A model generated the notes under the pieces. It did no database searches, had not been told where the DNA came from, and saw only the letters and a list, made by a program, of their open reading frames with translations. From positions 3,305,001 through 3,368,120 of the forward strand of contig NZ_CP059725.1 in assembly GCF_014117425.1 (NCBI RefSeq): a DNA stretch of 63,120 nt, written 5' to 3'. Position numbers and translations under genes: made by a program. Source of the stretch: Bartonella sp. HY038 (GTDB lineage Bacteria > Pseudomonadota > Alphaproteobacteria > Rhizobiales > Rhizobiaceae). Below are positions 57,007 through 63,120 of the stretch, piece after piece. How positions within the stretch are numbered: position 1 is the stretch's first letter; each line of letters opens with the position of its first letter.

Positions 57007-59952
57007 ATGCTAAAAACGACACAGAAATTTTTTTCCTATCTTTTATTGAGTTCGGCTTTAGTGACGATTGCAGGGGTGCAAGCACAAGCGCAAACCAATA
57101 CAAATATTAAAGCGACAGAATTGCTTATGGGTTTTAGTCAGCTAAATTCAACCGAAGCTGGCCGCAATGCCTTACGTGAAAACTTGGAAACAACGTTGCG
57201 CATTAATAATCAGGCAACAGCAGCAGAGCGCCAACAGGCAATTTATGATGATACTACCGGCTATCTTGTCGGCTCGCTCTATAATGGTCTTTTAGCAGCA
57301 GATGCGTTGGGGCCGCAGCTTGCACAAGTCTATAAGGACAATAATTCCGTTACTGAGCGCTTTCAGGTAACGACTTTTTCACCAAACTTTTCCAAATATA
57401 TGAGCGCAATGAGCGCGATTGTTGTTGGCGGCGATTCTGCAGTGGCAAAAAATTATTTTGCCAATGGTAGTTATGATGGTAATCCCGATCATCCGCTAAC
57501 CGGCATCACAATGCCAAGTGATGGCATATTTAATACCTATGATGTTGCTTATAATCCATTGCCAGAAAACGCCAATAGCGTTGGTGACAGCCGACCATTG
57601 CAAGTTGCACCAGACCGGGTTGTGGCTTTTGATGGCGTTAATTATTTTGGCAAGCCAGTTAATACCGCAACCAATATTTTCCCCGGTGTAAGCCATAATG
57701 CCGCGTTTCCTAGTGGCCATTCGGCAACTGGTTTTGTGACAACGATGAGCATGGCAATGATGGTGCCAGAGCGTTATAAGGAAATGATGCTGCGAGGTAG
57801 CGAATATGGCAATAGCCGTATCGTGCTTGGCGTGCATTATGCGTTTGACGTGATTGGTGCGCGTATTCATACGCTTTATGCTTTGACGCAAGCGCTCAAT
57901 AATAATCCAGATTATTTAAATAGCGAAGTTCCTGGTATTTTGGGCGGTCGTTTTGCCTTGCCATCAGATTTTAAAGCGCTTTTTGATGCTGCCCAGCAAG
58001 ATTTGCGTAATCTTTTAAACGAAGGTTGTGCGGGAGATCTGACGCTTTGCACCAAAACCACCGATGGTTTTGCCCAATCATTAAAAGATAAGGAAGTTTA
58101 TCGCTACCGTTTAACTTACGGCTTGCCAACTGTTGGTGCCACCAATCTTGATGCCGTTGTGCCAGAAGGCGCGGAAGTTTTAATTGCCAACCGCTTTCCT
58201 TATATGAGCAAGGAACAATTGCGCGAAGTTTTGGCAACAACTGAAATTCAATCAGGCCACGCTTTAGATAATGGTAGTGGTTATGCACGTTTAAACCTTT
58301 ATGATGCAGCAGATGGTTATGGTGCTTTTAATGGTCTTGTTACCATTAATATGGATAGCACCAAGGGCGGCTTTAATGCCTATGATACATGGGGCAATAA
58401 TATCGGCGATTATGTTGCGCCATCAACAGGCATTACAACTCAAGGCTCATTTACCAAAAATGGCACGGGCATGCTCGAGCTCTATGGCGATAATAGCTGG
58501 AGCGGCACAACAACTATTAATGGCGGCTCGCTAATCTTTACCGGCAATTCACGCCTTAGTGGTGCAATGATCAATAATAGCACCTTGTCGCTTACTTCAA
58601 TTAATCGCCCATTGCCGGGGCATCAATTAACCGTTGGTTCCTATCACGGCGGCGCAGGCAGTGTGCTTGAAATGGCAACCAGCTTTGGTGGCGATCAATC
58701 AGCTACCGATATGTTGCATGTGACCGGAGACACAAGTGGTACAACCGCATTGCGTGTTATGCGCACTGGCGGCGAAGGCGCAGAAACTTTAAATGGCATT
58801 AAACTGATTGAAGTTAATGGCGCATCAAATGCACATTTCACTCTTGCTAATGGTGACTACATCACTCCCGAGGGCAAGCAGTCAATTATTCACGGCATTT
58901 ATGGCTATTCCCTGCATAATAGTGGCGGTATTACTGGTAATGATGGCAATTGGTATTTGCGCTCGCATTATCAGCCTGCTGTGCCAGTCTATGAAACTTA
59001 TGGCCAAGCCTTGCTAGATTTAAATGCTGTTTCTACCTATCGCGAACGCGCTGGTGGTCGCTATTTCTTTGATCCATATAGTGCTGCCAATAATACAGCC
59101 GAGGCAGGCAAAGCTGGCTCATTATTTTGGGGCCGCGTTGAAGGTGGGCATAGTAAATTTGATCCTAGCCGCAGTACAAGCGGTGCCGATCATTCGACCA
59201 ATATGGTTAAGTTGGAAGCTGGACTTGATCTATTGCTCAGCGAAAATAGCAATGGCAAATTGCTTGGCGGCATTTTCGTGAATTATACCAATGGCTCCAC
59301 CAAAATTGACGCCAATGTAGGTGATGGCAAGATTAAAACTGACGGCTATGGTTTTGGTGCTAATCTAACTTGGATCGGCGAAAACGGTTTTTATGTCGAT
59401 GGTCTTGCCAAGATGAATTGGTATAATAGCGACCTTGATTCAAACATTTTACAAGGCTTGCGCTCAGATAATGATGGCACAGGCTATGCATTGTCTATTG
59501 AAGCTGGTCGCCGTTTTGGTTTGGATAATGGCTGGATCATTACCCCACAAGCGCAGTTAAGTTGGTCATCGGTTGATTTTGATGATTTCACCGGCCCTTA
59601 TAATGTACGTGTATCATTGGATAAAGCCGAAAGCTTAACCGCCCGTATTGGTCTTGGTTTTGAACGCGAAACCATCATCAAACAGCAAGATGGCAGCCAG
59701 AATAAAAGCAATATTTATGCAATTGCCAATATCTATCAAGATTTTGCCGATGGTGTAAAAGTTAAGCTTAATGACAAAGCCTTTGAAAACCGCAATCAAC
59801 GCACTTGGGGCGGTGTAACTATTGGTGCTAATTATAGCTGGAATGATGATAAATATGCGCTTTTTGGTGAAGGTACGGTTAAAACCAGCCTACAAGATTT
59901 TTCAGACAGCTATGCACTAAAGGGAAGTGTTGGCTTTAAAGTAAAGTGGTAG
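57007..59952 (+). CDS. Autotransporter with PAP2 acid-phosphatase passenger
   Basis: A 981-residue type V secreted protein starting at ATG 57007 (GAGGG nine bases upstream). Signal peptide cut after VQAQAQ (about residue 29). Residues about 60-400 are a PAP2/class A acid phosphatase with FPSGHSATGFVTTMSMAMMV and SRIVLGVHYAFDVIGARI, the conserved PSGH and SR-x5-H-x3-D motifs. A short beta-helix follows (GTGMLELYGDNSWSGTTTIN), and residues about 700-981 are the autotransporter barrel ending GSVGFKVKW. The enzyme would be shown on or released from the cell surface and free phosphate from organic esters there. Confidence 0.9.
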   Translation: MLKTTQKFFSYLLLSSALVTIAGVQAQAQTNTNIKATELLMGFSQLNSTEAGRNALRENLETTLRINNQATAAERQQAIYDDTTGYLVGSLYNGLLAADALGPQLAQVYKDNNSVTERFQVTTFSPNFSKYMSAMSAIVVGGDSAVAKNYFANGSYDGNPDHPLTGITMPSDGIFNTYDVAYNPLPENANSVGDSRPLQVAPDRVVAFDGVNYFGKPVNTATNIFPGVSHNAAFPSGHSATGFVTTMSMAMMVPERYKEMMLRGSEYGNSRIVLGVHYAFDVIGARIHTLYALTQALNNNPDYLNSEVPGILGGRFALPSDFKALFDAAQQDLRNLLNEGCAGDLTLCTKTTDGFAQSLKDKEVYRYRLTYGLPTVGATNLDAVVPEGAEVLIANRFPYMSKEQLREVLATTEIQSGHALDNGSGYARLNLYDAADGYGAFNGLVTINMDSTKGGFNAYDTWGNNIGDYVAPSTGITTQGSFTKNGTGMLELYGDNSWSGTTTINGGSLIFTGNSRLSGAMINNSTLSLTSINRPLPGHQLTVGSYHGGAGSVLEMATSFGGDQSATDMLHVTGDTSGTTALRVMRTGGEGAETLNGIKLIEVNGASNAHFTLANGDYITPEGKQSIIHGIYGYSLHNSGGITGNDGNWYLRSHYQPAVPVYETYGQALLDLNAVSTYRERAGGRYFFDPYSAANNTAEAGKAGSLFWGRVEGGHSKFDPSRSTSGADHSTNMVKLEAGLDLLLSENSNGKLLGGIFVNYTNGSTKIDANVGDGKIKTDGYGFGANLTWIGENGFYVDGLAKMNWYNSDLDSNILQGLRSDNDGTGYALSIEAGRRFGLDNGWIITPQAQLSWSSVDFDDFTGPYNVRVSLDKAESLTARIGLGFERETIIKQQDGSQNKSNIYAIANIYQDFADGVKVKLNDKAFENRNQRTWGGVTIGANYSWNDDKYALFGEGTVKTSLQDFSDSYALKGSVGFKVKW

Positions 59953-59976
59953 TTTTTGCACTTATGATAAAAAGAA

Positions 59977-60008
59977 AACGGCTGCCTTGGGCAGCCGTTG
60001 TTTTAAAA
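59977..60008 (+). terminator. Terminator after the autotransporter gene
   Basis: AACGGCTGCC pairs with GGCAGCCGTT around a short loop, then G followed by a T-run. Confidence 0.85.
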
Positions 60009-60075
60009 TAGCTATGAATTAATCTTGTTTTATAAGACAGCATATAGCTTCGGTGCGGCGTGAAACCAAATATGT

Positions 60076-60390
60076 CTATTTGTCTTCATTTGGACAAAGT
60101 TGCAACGCCTTTTTCAACTCTTTTTCTGTGAAAAGTGAATGATATTGAGGGGTGTTAACAATAAAATACTCCATGGTGAGGTCAAGTCGTCCCAGTTGAA
60201 GTAATTTGATATAACCTTCTTCTTGCTTATTAGATCCCAATAAGTTCTTGGCTGTTCCTACGCCACCATGTTCCTTTATCAAATTTTTGAATCTTTTTGG
60301 ATTATAATTTGTCTCAGCATATGTTCTTTCAGCTAAAGCAAACAGTTCTTCCTCAAATTGTTTTTTTAAATCCTTCACAATATCCCCCAA
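60076..60390 (-). CDS. Small conserved hypothetical protein, 104 aa
   Basis: A helical cytoplasmic protein. RFKNLIKEHGGVGTAKNLLG, then YIKLLQLGRLDLTMEYFIVN and LFTEKELKKALQLCPNED match a short domain pattern often seen in standalone bacterial hypotheticals (FxxMIxExGGxxxAKxLL, then GxxxLxxxGRLDLTxE, then LFTxxExxxAxxxL). No biochemical role is known to me. GGGGGATATTGTG-type purine-rich sequence precedes the ATG at 60390. It is a single gene between the autotransporter terminator and tRNA-Ser. Confidence 0.72.
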   Translation of the reverse strand: MGDIVKDLKKQFEEELFALAERTYAETNYNPKRFKNLIKEHGGVGTAKNLLGSNKQEEGYIKLLQLGRLDLTMEYFIVNTPQYHSLFTEKELKKALQLCPNEDK

Positions 60391-60539
60391 TGTTAAAAAT
60401 GAAGTTTTAAAATTAGGCTAATCTATAAGAAAGTCAATTTTAAAAGAATGGGAATGGTTTTGGGTGAAAAAATTTGCTTTTCAGTTATAAAATAAAGATA
60501 TCTCAAAAGCTTAGGGAAATTAAAGAAGCTTGCTATGAC

Positions 60540-60629
60540 TGGCGGAGAGGGAGGGATTTGAACCCCCGATAGAGTCGCCCCTATGCCGCATTTCGAGTGC
60601 GGTGCTTTCAACCACTCAGCCACCTCTCC
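60540..60629 (-). tRNA. tRNA-Ser (CGA)
   Basis: A 90-nt class II tRNA on the minus strand. The acceptor GGAGAGG pairs with CCTCTCC, followed by G and encoded CCA. The anticodon loop ACTCGAAAT gives anticodon CGA, reading UCG. The long variable arm (CATAGGGGCGACTCTATC) is the serine hallmark. Confidence 0.95.
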
Positions 60630-61011
60630 AATCATGCGCTTTGTTGGTTGCGGTTTGCAAAAAAAAGCGCAAAGATAGTGCATATCATGCTAATCGGCTT
60701 AATAGCTGTGAATTTAATCGCTGACAAGTGTTATTTTATCAAATTCAGCAAAAAATCTTGACATTGCAGCAAAAATTCGCAATAGAAAAACTTGCATGAA
60801 TTGGGTTTGGGATTCTATGCCTTAAAATTTGTGCAATTTTGATGAAAAACAAGTTGGTCGCATGGTTTTAGCTTAAAGCTATAAATGGGATACAAACTAT
60901 AAAAAGACTAGCCACTGTTAAAATAACGGCAATTGCCTTTATGTTTGAAATCTTTCATTTTTGAAAGTTTTATAATTGCAGTGAGATCTGGTGTGTATGA
61001 AAGGCTTATAA
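60630..61011. other. Upstream region of rplU
   Basis: About 380 bp between the divergent tRNA-Ser and rplU. It contains one promoter candidate (separate entry); no leader gene or clear ribosomal-protein autoregulatory structure was recognised. Confidence 0.4.
60758..60786 (+). promoter_or_regulatory. Possible promoter of rplU-rpmA
   Basis: TTGACA at 60758-60763 and AATAGA at 60781-60786 are 17 bp apart. The -35 is perfect, the -10 weak. It would give a leader of about 220 nt before rplU. Confidence 0.4.
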
Positions 61012-61326
61012 ATGTTTGCAGTTATCAAGACCGGAGGCAAGCAGTATCGCGTTGCTGCTAATGATCTCCTTAAAGTAGAAAAAGTTGCTGGTGAAGCTGG
61101 TAGCGTTGTAGAATTTACCGATGTCATGATGGTTGGCGTTGGTGCAGATGCCAAGATCGGCCTTCCTTTTGTTAAGGGTGCTGTGGTTAAGGCAACTGTT
61201 GTCGAGCAGGGCCGTGCCCGTAAGGTTATCGCTTTTAAGAAGCGTCGCCGTCAAAATTCAAAGCGCACACGTGGCCATCGTCAAGAATTGACAACAATCC
61301 GCATTTCCGAGATTGTTGCTGGTTAA
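61012..61326 (+). CDS. rplU: 50S ribosomal protein L21
   Basis: A 104-residue ribosomal protein that binds 23S rRNA. It starts [20 protein letters not shown], the standard L21 N-terminus, and contains [20 protein letters not shown], the basic rRNA-binding stretch. Length is normal. It is first of rplU-rpmA, followed after 135 bp by rpmA. Confidence 0.98.
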   Translation: MFAVIKTGGKQYRVAANDLLKVEKVAGEAGSVVEFTDVMMVGVGADAKIGLPFVKGAVVKATVVEQGRARKVIAFKKRRRQNSKRTRGHRQELTTIRISEIVAG

Positions 61327-61461
61327 TTAAAAGATTTAAAAACCATCACTGGTTTTTATAAAAGTTAAAACCGCTGATACATGCGCCAAAACTGGCAGCA
61401 GTAAATTTCAGCAAAATGTTAAATTATTTGCAATAGCAATAAAGTTTTTAGGAGAACACCT

Positions 61462-61731
61462 ATGGCACACAAAAAAGCTGGTGGTTCGTCACGCAACGGT
61501 CGCGATTCAGAATCAAAACGCCTCGGCGTGAAAAAATTTGGTGGTGAATCTGTCATTCCTGGCAATATCATTCTTCGTCAACGTGGCACCCAGTGGCACC
61601 CTGGCGACAATGTAGGCATTGGTAAAGATCACACTATTTTTGCACTTGTTAACGGCACTGTTTCGTTCCGTACGAAAGCCAATGGCCGCAGCTTTGTATC
61701 TGTCGTGAAAATGGCAGAAGCAGCAGAGTAA
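61462..61731 (+). CDS. rpmA: 50S ribosomal protein L27
   Basis: An 89-residue protein whose N-terminal tail [20 protein letters not shown] reaches the peptidyl-transferase centre. [20 protein letters not shown] is the conserved core. There is no cleavable N-terminal extension as in Firmicutes. AGGAG lies eight bases before the ATG. A terminator hairpin 70 bp further separates it from the GNAT gene; obgE, often close in this neighbourhood, is not within the window. Confidence 0.98.
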   Translation: MAHKKAGGSSRNGRDSESKRLGVKKFGGESVIPGNIILRQRGTQWHPGDNVGIGKDHTIFALVNGTVSFRTKANGRSFVSVVKMAEAAE

Positions 61732-61799
61732 GCCGGAGCTCTTAAAACAGTCCGGCGTCCCATTGGACCCCGGTACTGTTAATCCAGACCAAAATATAA

Positions 61800-61832
61800 G
61801 GGAAAGATGGGACACCATCTTTCCCTTTTTTC
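61800..61832 (+). terminator. Terminator after rpmA
   Basis: GGGAAAGATGG pairs perfectly with CCATCTTTCCC around a four-base loop, followed by six T residues. It lies just 20 bp before the GNAT gene start, so that gene depends on read-through or a promoter within the hairpin region. Confidence 0.88.
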
Positions 61833-61851
61833 TTTTGCTCTGGAGGTTATA

Positions 61852-62523
61852 ATGAGCAACGACCCCTTGGATAATAATGAGCCGTTAAGCAATAACGGCA
61901 TCAGCAATAATGAGCGGCGGCGGCAGTTACATTGCCCTGTTTTAGTAACTGAACGATTGGTATTGCGATTACCCCATATTGAAGACATGGACGCCATTGC
62001 CGATCTCGCCAATAATCGCCGTGTCTCTGCAATGCTTAGCGCTATGCCTTATCCGTTTACGCGAAAACATGCGGCCGACTTTATTCTACGTGCGGTTGCG
62101 GGCGAGATGGGCCATTGTGTCTATGCTATTACGTTGGGTGATACAGGCGAATTTATTGGCTCTTGTAGCGTTCGAGAACGCCATGACGATCCAAATGGTG
62201 TTGAGATCGGCTATTGGCTTGGTGAACCCTATTGGAAAAAGGGCTATGCAAGCGAAGCCACTAACGCATTAATCGATACTATTTTTCGCGCAACCGACCT
62301 TGATAGCATTTATGTCACCTGTTTTGCTGCCAATACCCCTTCGCGGCGAGTTATCCAAAAATTAGGATTTCGTTATGAAGGTGTTAGTGAGCAACAATCG
62401 ATCGTATCAGGATTATTAATAGCTGATAATTTCAGCTTAAGCCGTGAGGATTGGATTGAGCAACGCCGCATTGCTCAAGGTGCTGCTTCTTCACGCATCC
62501 AAACATTGCAAAATGCTGCCTGA
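61852..62523 (+). CDS. GNAT acetyltransferase, RimJ/RimL type
   Basis: A 223-residue N-acetyltransferase starting at ATG 61852 behind GGAGG; the longer in-frame extension runs through the terminator hairpin and is rejected. TERLVLRLPHIEDMDAI is the family start, GVEIGYWLGEPYWKKGYASE the acetyl-CoA region, and NTPSRRVIQKLGFRYEG the C-terminal core. The first 25 residues are polar and Asn-rich (NNEPLSNNGISNNE). Relatives acetylate ribosomal-protein N-termini or small molecules. Position behind rplU-rpmA is conserved in Rhizobiales. Confidence 0.9.
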   Translation: MSNDPLDNNEPLSNNGISNNERRRQLHCPVLVTERLVLRLPHIEDMDAIADLANNRRVSAMLSAMPYPFTRKHAADFILRAVAGEMGHCVYAITLGDTGEFIGSCSVRERHDDPNGVEIGYWLGEPYWKKGYASEATNALIDTIFRATDLDSIYVTCFAANTPSRRVIQKLGFRYEGVSEQQSIVSGLLIADNFSLSREDWIEQRRIAQGAASSRIQTLQNAA

Positions 62524-62602
62524 TGAGATTGGACGCATTGTCGTCGCCACATAAGCGGCTATGCAAAAACCATAAACTTGTTTTTTAAAAATTTTATCTT
62601 TG

Positions 62603-62637
62603 AAAACGCTTTGCATCTTTTGATGTAAAGCGTTTTT
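62603..62637 (+). terminator. Terminator after the GNAT gene
   Basis: AAAACGCTTTGCATC pairs with GATGTAAAGCGTTTT (one G-U) around a four-base loop and ends in a T-run. Confidence 0.85.
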
Positions 62638-63120
62638 GCATTTACCTCCCTTTGTCTCATGTAAGTTTCTGGTGAAAACAATTTTTGTGGCTGCCCAATC
62701 CGTATTTATTACTCTAAGGATCGCATTACGGTCTACTCAATGATAGAATCAAAGGCTTGGTTATATAAAATTTTAGGCTGAAACATTTGGGACTAAAGAG
62801 ACGATCAGCTTTTTTAAATAAGCACCTTATTTTTTAGCTTTTGCCTTAATGGTTAACAAATTTTCTAAAAACGTGGATCAATCGCGCCACCAATTAGCAG
62901 TAAATTTTATGCGTTATTTTGATAATGGTTAATTTTTTATATAAATATATGTTTATAACCTAATTTTGATTCTTGTTTTTAAAGACTCACTCATTCACAA
63001 GCTTGATCGGCTTAAAATGAGTCTCTTTATAACAATGTGAGTCTTATCAACACCCATTCAATATTGCCTTGTTTTTGTTAAGTTTTTTAACGTTCCTATC
63101 TTGGATAATTCAAAATTTTA
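62638..63120. other. Gene-free end of the window
   Basis: About 480 bp of AT-rich sequence. No gene, RNA or repeat was recognised; it probably leads to a gene beyond the window. Confidence 0.4.

Noticed and set aside
57496..57891. 131-codon minus-strand ORF inside the autotransporter gene
   Set aside because: Antisense shadow of the PAP2 domain with a His/Arg-biased random composition.
61807..61851. Longer start of the GNAT protein
   Set aside because: The extension is the rpmA terminator hairpin; GGAGG before ATG 61852 is the clear start.

Overview
The window looks like the chromosome of an AT-rich alphaproteobacterium of the Hyphomicrobiales (Rhizobiales), probably close to Brucellaceae/Bartonellaceae. 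The evidence is the end of an rRNA operon in the order 23S-5S-tRNA-fMet, a rhizobial-type initiator tRNA (A-U at the 29:41 pair), a BA14K-family secreted protein, a PcaQ-pcaDCHG operon, a tlpA/argH pair, DUF1127 genes followed by CUCCUCC-loop RNAs, and an Irr-like iron box. The exact genus cannot be read from this sequence alone.

Layout. 1-1236: 3' end of 23S rRNA, 5S rRNA and tRNA-fMet. 1237-5450: a gene-poor, eroded accessory patch with a DUF3800 protein, an orphan gene, an IS5-family transposase remnant and a frameshifted AbiJ-like abortive-infection gene. 5456-11049: Fe(III) ABC importer genes fbpB, fbpA and fbpC, with two paralogous proteins of unknown function between fbpB and fbpA. 11244-17389: shikimate kinase, a 2H phosphoesterase, a BA14K protein, a broken MFS gene beside a TetR regulator, plsC, and the biotin-type ECF module bioMN. 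17600-18560: two tandem copies of a unit made of a DUF1127 gene and three anti-Shine-Dalgarno hairpins (CcsR/cuckoo type). 18696-31200: housekeeping and envelope genes (ABC-F, TlpA, ArgH, EEP hydrolase, MipA, exported pyrophosphatase, NudC, HIT), plus an orphan small-RNA candidate downstream of argH. 31258-34046: SRP RNA, dnaX and ybaB. 34292-39269: thiolase, GntR regulator, L-2-hydroxyglutarate oxidase and an MHS transporter.

39969-41911 is a two-gene nucleic-acid repair cassette: an ATP-dependent RNA ligase and an HD-phosphoesterase/polynucleotide-kinase fusion, which together could heal and seal broken RNA. 42606-53417 is catabolic: PcaQ and pcaDCHG for protocatechuate ring cleavage, followed by a same-strand cluster (AroE-like dehydrogenase, TIM-barrel isomerase/dehydratase, Gfo/Idh/MocA oxidoreductase, two large flavoproteins, a NIPSNAP protein). 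That cluster looks like an upper pathway feeding a quinate/shikimate-like ring compound into protocatechuate, but its substrate is not proven.

53499-59952: a TonB-dependent heme/siderophore-type receptor behind an Irr-like box, a BASS-family transporter, and a PAP2-phosphatase autotransporter. 60076-63120: a small hypothetical gene, tRNA-Ser(CGA), ribosomal proteins L21 and L27, and a GNAT acetyltransferase.

The observations most worth following are the RNA-repair cassette, the duplicated DUF1127/anti-SD RNA units, an A10 slippage site in dnaX that would give a gamma-like product, the orphan sRNA downstream of argH, and the AroE-like/flavoprotein/NIPSNAP cluster.
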